Assembly: GCA_026874595.1 (NCBI GenBank)
Contig: CM049315.1
Location: 17,321,664-17,385,663, forward strand
Direction: 5' to 3'
DNA: 64,000 nt
DNA from: Sipunculus nudus
Lineage: Eukaryota; Annelida; Sipuncula; Golfingiida; Sipunculidae
Made by a program: the position numbers and the translations under genes. Below are positions 1 to 11,175 of this stretch, in pieces. Within the stretch, counting starts at the first letter, position 1; every line of letters begins with the position of its first letter. A model generated the notes under the pieces. That model was not told where the DNA came from. It saw only the letters and a list, made by a program, of their open reading frames with translations, and ran no database searches.

Positions 1-3000
1 ACCTAATTAAGTAGATATACTAGAACTCTTACAAATGATTAATATTTACTATGCAAAAAAGATAATGATAAGAATTGCCACGCTCCTGATCCGCGTGTTA
101 CTTTGATAATATACATGTTTACTTCCGGCCGCTTGCTACACTGGAAAATGGCTGCACATATTGTACGATTGACAAGTGGGTGAGTCGTTTTTCTGGAGAA
201 CGAGGTCAACTGAAATATCCTTTCTAACTTTAGCTTTTGAAATAAACAGCCATTAATTATTTGCAAACAAAATTAATGTACATTGCTGTTTTATGACGTG
301 TTTATTCCTTGCTTATCGATCGAGAGAGTTAACTCCATAAACCGTGACGTAGACTCCCATGAAATGTATGGTGCGTTTATGCGGCCTTCACCTTGTGGTG
401 TAAATATGTTATCTTCCGCTTAGTACTATGCATGACTACCTGCCTGCCATGCTGACAGCAAAACTCTTCCTGATAGTTATATTGTTTATGTTTTACGAGC
501 ACTTTGCACTGTTCGTATCAATAAAACCTAAAAATAAATATTCAAACAGGGAAGTTAACTTCTCGTTACATCACAGCCACAAGTGACTTTTGAAAGTTAA
601 CTCCCTCGGAGCTGTCATTACTTGTTCTCTTGATTTGAGTTATAGCTGTAATTGTTGCCAATTACGTCACAACATAACTCTTCAATCCCATAAATAATGA
701 ACTGGGATATATGTAAGGCAAATTTTTTATCTTTCCCTAAATCCTTTTTAATCACATTTCTTTCTTCCGTTTGCTGCTATAAAATTTTGTCGAATCCAAA
801 GTACCAAACAAGGTCTGAACATGATCGTCGGGGAGGCTACCTCTTCTTTCTCTCACTCTCACCTAAACATTTACTACAGAAAAGGAACGTTATTATAACC
901 ACATAATTCAGCAACATGATCAGGGAAAGTTTGTGTATTCACTCCTGTCTGTTTGTTGCTCGCCGCAATCTTCAGATCGGCAGGTAAAATAATCAGTTTG
1001 GTGTGTTTGTTTGTTTGTTTGCCTGTCTTCACTACACGGGTAACTATTATATACTAAGCGTTTTAAGGTAAACCGTCGAAGACTTCTTTATTCAAATCGG
1101 TCAAAAGTTACAGGGTGCCTAGTCGTTTCTTTCAGCGTTCCTTTTCGTTTATGTACATGGTATTTGAATGGTGTATATATTTGAAGAGAGTGACCAAATT
1201 TTATACTAAGGTATAAACTGGGCTGATTTTGGAAGGCCTGTGCTGATTGAAACTAATTAAGATATTTGGTATTATATTGCAGCATGCTTTGAAATAATGT
1301 TATACAAGTCATACGAGACTTCTTTGCTTTCACTATGAAAATCCAGGCGCTATCAGTGAATCTACAAAAAGTATAACATATTAAGACTTGCAGGCTAACA
1401 ATACTACAGGGTGATATGCTGTAGGTAATCCTTCAGTCCAGAGAGCATGAATAATGTGCACTCTGTTTTAGATCAGCTGACTTTCAGTTATGCTGAGCTA
1501 TAGCGATCACCCTTTGTCTGTCGTCCGTCCGAGTGTCAGGCTCTCCGGTCGCCCGTCCGATAACAGGGTACAAATCGTAACCGTTAAACCTAACAACTTC
1601 TTAGTTGACATTCTGGAATGTGCTTGAAAGTTCCCTTAAAAAACTGAAAGGTCACCGTGACCTCTATTCTTCGAGTTACATAGCCTGTGTGGACACAAAC
1701 AAATATGAAAAAAAAAATAATGCAAAGGCTCTTGTATCTTGATAATTATGCATATATTGCAATGGACCTTGCCTTGAATATTGGTCTATGGCAGTTTATT
1801 AGTTCATAGATTGGTCGCGCAACCTGTATTTTTCGAACAATTTTACACATTTTTCCTCTAACAGTTAGAAAACCTTATTTAACAGGGTAAAAATCGTAAC
1901 TGTGGAAACTTAGAAACTTGCTTAACATCCTGGTGAGTATTAAAGGCATGCATAATAGAAAGTAACATGAGCGACACAGACAGTAATTTGATGCCAATAA
2001 ATCTGTTATATAAAGTCTGATTTTAAATTCTAGAGTAATTCAGGTAGTAATCACTGAGAAATACAATTCCGTAATAAGCTAATTTCTCTGTTAGTAATAA
2101 TTTTATGCAAAAAGAATCAGTGACCAGTTGTTAAGGAATGACATCTTATTCTTCTTATGCTTCAGAATATATGCATGTATGTAACTACAATAATTGATCA
2201 AAACGATGCAAATGGGAGACCGATGTTCTGAATCAGCGCGTCTTAGCTCTATTCCGTTTTCAAAATACATATAAAATATGTTGTAAACAGAAAGGCCATA
2301 AGATATACATTAGAAGAAGATCTTCAGAATCAGATTCAACCACACCACTATATCATTTCTTAAATTTCAATCAGTGTTGAAGGTTAGTCAACATAATACA
2401 CAGAATTGATTTAATGGCCGGGTCTAACAGCGGGAAATGCTTGTTATGATAAATCTTTACTCACTGTAAACAAACTCCTCAGGTATCTTTCAAAAGATAT
2501 GGGCCATTGCCAAGTTGGTGTTCTTAAAATCAACTCTGAACATTTATCATTTAAGGGCTTATCCATCAACTAGAATATATTCGGATCATCCATGAAAAAC
2601 AAAATGAGAGTTAAATCTTCCGCTTTCCATTTGGCCAAAATATATATCTTTCTTCTCGCTCCCCTTTCTCCACAAACTATATATCCTTTTTTGTTAGCAG
2701 GTGTCAACAGAAGATTTTACTTGCTTATCTGCTCTTGTCTTTAGATATATTCGGCCATATTTACTCGTGGTACTTGCTGTTGGATATCTCTAATATGTTT
2801 GTTAGCAGAGCATCAATTAAAACATAAGTATCTATGTATTAAACAAATCTAGATAGAGCTTTATGTTTATTGTGTTGGGGCGTATGTATGGATAAGGCTG
2901 GGATGTTGAAAGACGGACTAAAATGACAAACTTTTCCATATAGATATACAAACTATTTTCAAAATGAAATGATTCCTTGTAGCATTTCCGGTAATAATAT

Positions 3001-3369
3001 AAACACCTGCTTTCTTACATAAAACCGATTCAAGAGTTTATTTCTTTTTGGATTGGTGATTAGTTGGGTTGGATTGGTGATTAGTTCTATTTAAATATTC
3101 TCTTCCAATCTTTGAAATAAAATACGATTTTTAAAATGCAAAATGCGATATCATCATACAGTATTAGTTGCTGGAGCAATAAAACTTTTTAAAAGACAAT
3201 ATCTTATTACTGCGACAATATTAAACCGTTTTAATCATCGGACTCTGGCGACAGAGGCAATCAACTGTTACGAAACATTACAAGATGCACGTCAAATGTA
3301 GCTAACATATCATCTTAAACGATTTCACCCCCTTTCTGCCTATATGTATACAACCGCTGAAAGATTTGT
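1..3369. other. Intergenic, no gene recognised
   Basis: AT-rich DNA with only short ORFs that show no family resemblance. A phrase around 1560-1630 (ending in aacagggtacaaatcgtaac) recurs imperfectly at about 1880-1935, so an old dispersed or tandem repeat lies here. I looked upstream of 3370 for a first exon matching the EF-hand precursor family (ATGAAG plus a Cys/Arg-rich stretch) and did not find one. Confidence 0.5.
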
Positions 3370-5100
3370 TTGATAGAAATTAATTATACTTTTTTTAATT
3401 CCCCGCCGGGTCAAAGAGTTCCCTTCGCCTCAAAGTCTGAAACCTTTGACCGACATAAAGAAGGCTTTATTACGCCTGAAGAGTTTATCAAAAAAAATTT
3501 ACATCTCTTTCGTATTTCATTTGATATTAGTTTAATAACACTTGTCCAGTTTAATATTTAATGTGTTTTAGTTTAAATTTTCAATCAACTTTGACATTTT
3601 ATTTTTTCAGATTAAACTATTTAACGCCTTAGAAATTAAATGTTTAAGCTCGTTACGGTTGTTTTGACCATTTTCTTAATATATTTTACACGTTAAGCTT
3701 CAAGATATTTCTTTGCTCAAACGTTAGTGATCTTTCATTTATAGATCAGTGCCAATATCTATTTAATACATTATGTATACTTACAATTTACGTGACGGGA
3801 AGCTAGACAGATATGAGTTTCATGCAGCTCCTTTCGTGAATGGTTCCCTTGACGGAGAGGTGTAACCAAGGCGACAAGGAGGCACAATCACAATTTAGTG
3901 AGTGCATTTGTAGACCTGTGCAATGAGATCTCACTATGTCTCCTAGCTTTAATCTATCATATCTACGAGCATTGGCTGAGATAAGGTGGCGAGACGTGTT
4001 TTTTGATGAGTGAAAAATTAATAAATTATTACCTCGCTTTTTACATTAACATTCAATTTGAAATAAAGCTTAGATTACATTATATAGGGCAGTGCATGGT
4101 TTTTATTATCTTATGGCTTTTCATGAAACTCAGTATACATATTTACCAATACAGTTGTTCACCTGAATTACATTTTCATCAAAATTCACGCATATTCACC
4201 GGATACACAACACGCGTATTATGCACGTTTGCGGTGATCTTGTTATGAATTGATTTATACAAAATTTTAACATTCCAAACGCGACACACATCTCTCTTTC
4301 CTTGAGATGGCGGACATATCTTAAAGGTCTCCTTACCTGAGCTAGTTAAGGTCACAGGTTGATAGATTGTTGGACTTATTTATGAATTTTTATACTTTTT
4401 GTCAAACATTAATATGCTATGCATTATCTTAAAGGGTGTTACTAAAATCCATTTCTAATTAACAAAGCAGGTATATTTTATTGTTATCCTCATTTGATTA
4501 GGTTTAGGGGCATTCTAAGTCATTTGTTTTATTTTTTCTACATGTGGTATCTTAGTCAATGTTTTCACTTTCCGTATTGGCAACAGATCAGGTTCTCCTA
4601 TTAAGCATGCAGACGGTGGACCGTTATTTTTTTGTCATTTCATTGACTGTGAGGGTGTGTGTGTGTGGGGTGTGAACACTTTTCTCACATTTCCGTTTAG
4701 TGGGGGATACAGTCCTCTGGACATTTTCTAGTTTTCTCTTAAACTCCATTTCATTAACCAGTTGTTATGAACTAATATATCTTACAACGATTTATATTGA
4801 AAACATTTGAATCTGTCATATCAGTGTAATTACAACATTTTGATATCCTTGGTTAACTAATAAAAGAGCTAGAAACACTGTACAATCGTTCAAGATTACA
4901 CAAATTAATCAGAATTACACACATCAACCTGCTTACATGCAAGCCTCATCCATTCAGCAACAGCTCTCCATCTGAGAAGTTCTATCTGTTTAACAACTTT
5001 AATTTGATAGATAGAAAGGAATTGATTCCACATTGCTGTAAGTTAAGTCTGTAACTTAAAAAAATTCGGATTCATAGAGGCTTTTACTGAAATAAAATTT
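3370..5100 (+). repeat. Duplicated segment, copy of about 10020-12260
   Basis: The segment aligns by eye with about 10020-12260. It carries relics of EF-hand precursor exons 2 and 3, the intron between them, the conserved donor GTGAGT after the stop codon, and downstream flank around 3960-4110. A second block at about 4830-5050 resembles about 11980-12240. The two copies are colinear but strongly diverged, and the 3'UTR exon of the intact gene has no obvious partner here. It is an old local duplication, not a recent one. Confidence 0.7.
3401..3897 (+). pseudogene. EF-hand precursor pseudogene (copy 3)
   Basis: Relic of exons 2 and 3 of the secreted EF-hand precursor at 9014-10539. Exon 2 remains at about 3401-3492, reading with frame damage as PFASKSETFDRHKEGFITPE. 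Exon 3 remains at 3792-3897, with DGKLDRYEF and a stop TAA at 3863-3865. Damage: both splice acceptors are lost (the AG before exon 2 reads CC; the AG before exon 3 reads AC), one base is missing at the start of exon 2, about 60 bp at the exon 2 to intron junction is deleted, and EF-hand 1 has lost two of its calcium-ligand Asp (DRHKEG instead of DQDNDG). The donor GTGAGT at 3898 is intact. No exon 1 was found. It cannot make the precursor. Confidence 0.85.
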
Positions 5101-5228
5101 ATATTACATATAAATCATAACATTTTACCAATTATTAGTTTCAGAAAATTAATCCTTAACCCGAAATAAAATCATCACTATAATCACACTGAAAAAAAAG
5201 AACAACATTTTTCCAAAGGTTCGAAATT

Positions 5229-5239
5229 CCCCCCCCCCC
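5229..5239. repeat. Poly(C) run
   Basis: Eleven consecutive C. Similar G or C homopolymers recur at 7878, 8866, 39121, 39603, 40622, 41379, 44891 and 46523. Confidence 0.9.
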
Positions 5240-5616
5240 AAGTACTCATGACTCATAAGTCTTAAAGTCATGTAGGGATTATATAGGCCTACAGTCATGC
5301 CTTACAGTCATGTGTCATATCGTGCTTTATCCGAGTCACTGTCGTAGCATATCCTGTTGGCATCATATTTATACAGCATCGTCCTTATATAGGTTTCCCC
5401 CACCCGCTTGGCTCCACAGGCTCGCCATGATTTATACATCTTGGTAATTCAAAATTAAATTCGTCGAAGTGGGAATGGGGCTTGACTTTCATATCCTACT
5501 CACTGTAGGACACATATTAACAAGTGACCACGAAGGCAATAACAAGTAACGTGAAATCCCGACAAAGTATGGAGACCAGTATTGATATATTTGAAGGATT
5601 TTGTTTATGAAAGGCA

Positions 5617-5618
<2 letters not shown>

Positions 5619-5681
<63 letters not shown>
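5619..5681. repeat. (TA)n microsatellite
   Basis: About 30 TA units. The ORF overlapping it is only a Tyr-Ile repeat and is not a gene. Confidence 0.95.
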
Positions 5682-5685
<4 letters not shown>

Positions 5686-8409
5686 TATTTATTCGTTGGA
5701 AAATAAAAATGCTAATATTTGGTGAATCTATAGAAAAGGAAATTTACATAAAAAAACATGACAATCGAAAGTTCTGTTTTATATAGATTGCATGATATAA
5801 TTGTATGAACAAACTTGCAAACAGGCTTTCATATTTCAAATGATTTAGTATTGGCTTGAAAATTAGTATATGTCTTTGCAGTCATGTAACACGTGTAACT
5901 ATTGTGCCTGAAAAAAAATTCCATGGTTATACTGGTGAAAATTTTTGTTTATGGATTTGAAACCATCTTGGGCCTTAGACCAAGGCTCTCGTCTAGTATG
6001 AAGGCAGCAAATATTGCTGCCTGTTTAACAGCTGCCACCAGGGGTGCCCTCATGCTTTGCATATTAGTTTGTAACTCTGTTTCTAATCTATCTTCATTTA
6101 GCCTTATTATTAGTAATTGTATTGGACTGATAATGTACTGCTGAACAAGTAAGACTTTCATTTTTTGACTTTAAATATCCATGGATAAAGAACAAAAGTA
6201 CATCATGTTAGAAGACTAATATTTATCTAACTTTGCCAGGGTTATACCATACAGTGTAATAAACTGATCGGAACTTTAATGCAGTCCTGTTGCAGATACA
6301 AGATGAGAGGCTGTCAGTTTTAATGCTAGAACTGACTTTTCTCTTTGGATGCTGACGTCAAGACTACCACTGCATGCAACATGTAAGGTTTTGCAGTTTT
6401 TATACCCTGCACCTGCATGATTGACCCTTAATTTAAAGATATTTCTTGAATCCTTCCTTTTTCTTGACAATTCTACATTAAATACTCTCCTAGAATTTAA
6501 AACATTCTCTAGGCTGGTTACAGCAAGGTGAAACTGATACGCTATCAAAAGTAGTAAAACCATGATCTGTCAGCTCGATAACATCTTAATAATTATAATA
6601 CCATTACAGCCAAAATAAATCTATATAAGTGAAATCTTATATAAATAAGCAAAGGTGACAAAAAAAAAGACGTCGCCTTGTTGCCCGTTACTGCACTGCC
6701 TAACTATTCATATACTTGAATTCAAATATGAGCAAATATGGGAGAAAATATTATAAGAAAAGTTACAATTTGTATTTTTTTTAAGAATTTAAAGAATCGA
6801 TTAAACCTTTTTACAAATACTTCTCTTTTACTCGAAGATTTTTAATTTTCCCAAAACAAAAATTATTATTGGAAAGTATTTACCTCAAACTGTCCATATA
6901 GTAACTGACCTCGAACGAAAAAAAAATGCAACTGGTATGTCCTGGTTCCTTTAAGATTTAACAAGTATGCATATATGTGCCTAATATGTACAGGTAAGGT
7001 GTAGAAAACCGTACGGGACGACGACGGTCTCACAATGAGAGGATCAGCATTACGGAGGAGGATACTGAGGAAAGGACGGTTAGGTGTCTCTACAACCTCT
7101 GCAAAAAAAAAAAAAAAAAAAAAAAAAGCATGTCCCACGTAGGCCTATAGTGTTACAAATATTCAGCAATATTTGCGATTAAAGAATTCCTAGATATTTA
7201 TAAAGGACAGTCATCCAAGATATGTCAAATTAAGAGGAGCGCATTCATAAAATTCATAAAGTGCAATATTATTCATGCAATACCGTTCTCACCGTTAGGG
7301 ACGTTTAAGACAAAAGTACTTTGTATAGGCCCAAACACAAACCCACAGGGACACGTGGTATCAGTATAAGGCGACCTTTGCCTTATTATGTGTCCGGTTA
7401 CATTACTTACCTTGTACGTCAAAGTCCATTTGAGAGTAAACCTTCCTCCTCCCACGCATATCAGAACCTACTTCTAAATCCAGGTCAAAGAGGATCGGAG
7501 CCGTCTGTGATCCCATTATCAATAAAACCTAGTATATTACTACCCAGGGAAACTCTATCGCCAAATGAAGTTCACTAGATATGTTTTTCAAGTAACCTGC
7601 CATCTATCATTACGTCACCGAATATCGATAAAGAAGTTCGTGTGTCAAGACTCTCAATATGGTGAGTCTTTCTGGCATGAGCAAGAGCCCTTAGTGTGTC
7701 AACAACTAAATTTGAACCTCTTCTCACCTGGAAAGGAAATTATTTAAGCACCACACACTAACGGACATCATGTGCTTTAACTGCCCTCCCTTGTAATTTT
7801 TTCCAAATGTTATCATTGCTTTTGCCATGGGTATAAGTTATCTTATAGGTACGGGGCTTAGCAAGAATTTATCGAAAGGGGGGGGGGGGGGGGTTGGGGG
7901 CGGGATGCAGCAGCACATCTGCTCGGGAAGAGTTCATTCATATATAGAATTTATGTAATTAGCAAGCTTCAATGTCCTTGTAACAATTTAAGCTCAAAAC
8001 AAGATAAAATGTTAACCTTTCAAACACTTGTTACCGGCAGATGAAAGTGGAAAGTAATATAACTTTAACGTAAAGAAGGCTTATATTTTCATATACTTAA
8101 AACAAATCTCATACTCAATATCACATACAAAGTAGGATGGCTGGTTCCCTTCAGCACTCCCCTGGCTACGCCTATGTAGGTAACCCTAAGTAAAATATGG
8201 ATGTAGCAAGGTGTGACCTGATAATAAGACCTGATTGTTATCCAGATTTTTACAAGCTACCATGGTTCAGGGGACAACATATCAGCCTATACATGAATGC
8301 TAAGGCTCCTTAATGGCCAATTTAAAACATCTTTAAATGAATTTTGAAATTATTTAAAATATCAAGTGGGTAAAACCCTTCGATTTCTAACGCTTCCAGT
8401 TGTCCTTAC
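5682..8409. other. Intergenic, unrecognised short ORFs
   Basis: No gene family was recognised. Two minus-strand ORFs at 5949-6161 and 6276-6563 (70 and 95 codons) look protein-like but match no family I know. A 26-base poly(A) run lies near 7100-7127 and a 16-base poly(G) run at 7878-7893. A consensus minus-strand splice donor (AAG|GTAAGT on the minus strand) is seen near 7405-7413 behind an open frame; it may belong with the candidate exon at 8410-8580, but no complete gene could be built. Confidence 0.4.
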
Positions 8410-8580
8410 CCAATATTATATACAGGCCATCTTGCGGAATTGGCCGGCCTGGCCGACCAGTCATATACTGTACATTGAAAGTACGAAATATGTCACCTCC
8501 CGGTGAGACCGGTCCTGTTGTTAACACAGCTTGACATTTCCCTGGCGACATGACCACCCAAGTCCCGATTATGTTGATAC
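8410..8580 (-). CDS. Candidate orphan exon, phase 1-1
   Basis: A minus-strand interval of 171 nt bounded by a good acceptor (ttgctcttag before 8580) and a good donor (GTAAGG just after 8410). Read in phase 1 at both ends it gives an uninterrupted 57-codon module with one Cys and many Gly/Pro, containing short pieces such as GTWVVMSPGKCQAVL and GGDIFRTFNVQYM. Symmetric 1-1 exons are typical of extracellular modules. I do not recognise the domain, and neighbouring exons on the minus strand were not identified. It could be an exon of a broken or very split gene, or chance. Confidence 0.3.
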
Positions 8581-8865
8581 CTAAGAGCAAAGCTATCCAA
8601 TATATCTTAATTTATTAAGAATATTAATAAACGTCCGTTATAAGCCGTAAAATACCGCTGTCAGATCCGAGTCAGATGCTTTCACCTCTCAGTGTGACGA
8701 ATCAGTGGTCATACACGCTAAATCGCTCTACCAACGAAACTCTGTAGGTGCACAGACTGTGTGACGTGCACGGGAAGTCGGCCGAGGGGGAACCTTTTGG
8801 GCGAAAGGGTTACTTGGCTAGGAAGAATCTAGGAAAGCTACAGAGAGCAACGTCCAAAACTAGAA

Positions 8866-8879
8866 CCCCCCCCCCCCCC
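8866..8879. repeat. Poly(C) run followed by (CA)n
   Basis: Fourteen C followed by a short CA repeat, immediately upstream of the intact EF-hand precursor gene. Confidence 0.9.
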
Positions 8880-8948
8880 ACACACACACACAAGAACACA
8901 CATAAGGAAGCTTAGGCAAGATCAGTTGAGTTCATTTTTGTCCTACAG

Positions 8949-9013
8949 GAAGCATTAAACTCAGTTTAAATAGGGTATACAGAACTATTTTACTGTATAT
9001 GACCGCTCCAGCC
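8949..9013 (+). promoter_or_regulatory. 5'UTR start / acceptor of the precursor gene
   Basis: A pyrimidine tract ending tttttgtcctacag (AG at 8947-8948) would make 8949 the start of the first coding exon, mirroring the 5'UTR intron seen in the paralogue. A TATA-like tttaaatag lies near 8966-8974 as an alternative, so transcription could instead start close to 8990. The upstream noncoding exon was not located. Confidence 0.4.
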
Positions 9014-9256
9014 ATGAAGGCCAGTGTCACCTATTTGGTTTTTCTGCTTGTGGTTTCAACATTCGTTAACAATGGCGAAGTAAGGGCCACCGAAGAAACC
9101 AAGAAACTAAGCTGCAGAAGAGTTTGCAGGCGAGTGTGCTCTGTCTGGTTTTGCTACCGACTGTGTCATAATATATGTGGAAAAAGGAGTCTGGATGTGG
9201 TAAGTTAAATTCACATTTTTCTGGTGGATGTTGCGACTGTTATATATATATATATA

Positions 9257-9299
<43 letters not shown>

Positions 9300-9341
9300 C
9301 AATATTATATTATATAAATATTATTATTATATATATACATT

Positions 9342-9387
<46 letters not shown>

Positions 9388-9473
9388 TCATAACATTCAC
9401 CTGAGGATCGGGTCTCACCCTGTGAAACAGTCCGTAATGAATTTACAGTGTTGTTTTTCTTCATCCTTATATC

Positions 9474-9536
<63 letters not shown>

Positions 9537-10539
9537 CAAAAGTGTAAGAGTTACTTGATCAGGCTCTTTGCTACATATTTGAAAATAAAAACTATGACAG
9601 TCGCACGAAACCATGGTGTACCGCCAACGGGCGAATATTACAAGAGCACTTGATTTACTGTTTCAGCTTGTATAAAATATTAATGATCTGTCAGGTTAAG
9701 ACGCCAGTACGAATATATCTACCTGATGTTTGCGCAAGTGAAACTTGCTCCATATATTTACAAACATATATTTAAATGTTGGATCTTACATTTTGACGTT
9801 TCAAGCCTTGTTTTACGGTTCCAAATATTTTCATAAAAATCGTCCTAAATATTCTGTTTATGCTGATACAATAAAAAATTAACATGAAACAACACCTAAA
9901 CTAAACACAACGTCACCAACCCGCAAAAGACGAGCGACAAATGAAAAAATACGTCTGAATAATGTTACTTTAACGCTAATTATTAATGCATTCATGTGGA
10001 AATCATAAATAATGTAATGATTTTTTTATAATTAGCCCTCGCAGGTCCAAGAGCTTCCCTTCGCCTCAAAGTTTGAAACCTATGACCAAGACAATGATGG
10101 ATCCATTACGCCCACGGAGTTTATCAAAGCCATGCACATGGAGGAACTGTCTGGAAACGCCACTTTCAAACTGGCTGACAAGAACGGTTGTGTACATCTC
10201 TTTCGTAATACATTTGATTTTAGTTTTATATAATAATATAATTTAATCATAATGAATGTAGTTTTTAATTATTCAATAAACTTTGACATTTAGATTTAGA
10301 TTAAACTACTTAACGCCTTAGAAATTCAATATTTCAGCTCCTTACGTTCGTTATGACCATTTTCGTTATTATTAACATGTTACAGATATTTCGTTGCCCC
10401 AATGTTAGGGACTTTTCTTTTATAGATGATTACATATTTAATACGTTATCTATACTTAAATTAAGGTGATGGGAAGCTAGACAAAGATGAGTTTGATAAA
10501 GCACCTTTCGTGAAGGGTTCCCTTGATGGAGAGGTGTAA
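9014..10539 (+). CDS. Secreted Cys-ladder peptide precursor, EF-hand tail
   Basis: Spliced gene, CDS in three exons: 9014-9199, 10036-10186 and 10466-10539 (TAA 10537-10539); about 136 residues. The ATG at 9014 is preferred over the in-frame 8999 ATG because the paralogue at 50812 starts at the same place. Order: signal peptide (about 1-25, hydrophobic YLVFLLVV); cationic peptide with Cys at 34, 38, 42, 47, 51 and 55 (spacing 3-3-4-3-3, mirror-symmetric); GKR at 56-58, an amidation plus dibasic cleavage signal; then an acidic tail with two canonical EF-hand loops, DQDNDGSITPTE and, split by a phase-1 intron, DKNGDGKLDKDE. The order signal, Cys hairpin, GKR, acidic tail parallels tachyplesin-type antimicrobial precursors, but a calcium-binding tail is unusual. 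Small secreted EF-hand proteins also occur in mollusc shell matrix, so the function (peptide release or calcium binding) is inferred. Confidence 0.85.
9240..9535. repeat. (TA)n arrays in intron 1
   Basis: Three TA-rich arrays (about 9240-9295, 9330-9386 and 9477-9534) lie inside intron 1 of the precursor gene. The segment between the second and third (9387-9476) is non-repetitive and carries a hammerhead-like motif. All ORFs here are Tyr-Ile repeats. Confidence 0.95.
9395..9436 (+). ncRNA. Hammerhead-like motif in intron 1
   Basis: CTGAGGA (9401-9407, fits CUGANGA) and GAAA (9424-9427) bracket a possible stem II (GGGT paired with ACCC, with a bulge). ACAG follows GAAA but its partner reads CCGT instead of CTGT, weakening stem III. 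The positions flanking stem II are T and T instead of the conserved G-C pair. The same block, better preserved, is at 49396-49434. Penelope-like elements are known to carry hammerhead ribozymes, so this is probably a decayed fragment of such an element. Activity is doubtful. Confidence 0.35.
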
Positions 10540-10969
10540 CCAGGGCGATCGGGAGGCACCACATTTTAGTGAGTGATTTTGCAGACTTGTACCATGAGAT
10601 TTCACTATGTCCCCCAGCTAGATTTTATCTGTCCCATAAACGAGCATTGGCCAAGGTTAGATGTAGAGATGTGTTTAATGAGGAGTGTAAATTAAGTACA
10701 ATCTAACCTCGTTTTCATATATAACACAGTAACATTCCATTTGAAATAAAAGATGAGATTACTGTAGCGTACAAGACAGTGCATGAATGTCAGTCAGATT
10801 ATTTTTAGTTGCTACGGATAAGATTTTATTTGGATGGGTATTCAACGTTAGCTTCGTGTCTGGTAAAATGATATTAAGTGTTGTAAGCAGAGGCTTCCTC
10901 TGTTCCACACATGTGTCCATATCATTTTTTACTTGATCTTATTTTATTTTATTTTTTTTTTTATTTTAG

Positions 10970-11175
10970 GAACCGTTGATGGAAGATTCCATCAGAAGCT
11001 TCACAGTAATATCAAATCAGTACATGAACAATGACAATGAATGCAAGGAAATGTAATTTTGCACCTGTTTAATGACTAAAGAAATAAGTTCGCATTTTCC
11101 AATGTTTTCTTATAACTCTTACTCTCACATATGTTCTCATACTTCTTAGCACAATAAAATACTGAAGCATGACGG
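10970..11175 (+). other. 3'UTR exon of the precursor gene
   Basis: After the stop codon, exon 3 continues to a donor GTGAGT at 10569. The acceptor is a long T-rich tract ending ttattttag at 10969. The exon contains AATAAA at 11153-11158 in the context acaataaaata, shared with the paralogue at 53367, so it is the likely 3'UTR. The cleavage site is estimated about 15-20 nt further on. Confidence 0.65.
11153..11158 (+). terminator. Poly(A) signal AATAAA
   Basis: Canonical signal in the 3'UTR exon. The context, including the following gcatgac, is conserved with the second gene copy at 53367-53372. Confidence 0.75.

Noticed and set aside
7273-7578. Overlapping ORFs on both strands near 7.3-7.6 kb
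   Set aside because: Only a good minus-strand donor supports them; composition is ordinary and no family is recognised.
8999-9001. Upstream in-frame ATG of the precursor gene
   Set aside because: The paralogue begins at the second ATG and the extra five residues precede the signal peptide without improving it.
9175-9614. ORFs of 72-103 codons in intron 1
   Set aside because: They are Tyr-Ile translations of (TA)n repeats. The same applies to ORFs at 24407, 35099, 35588, 38401, 38442, 46792 and 49359.
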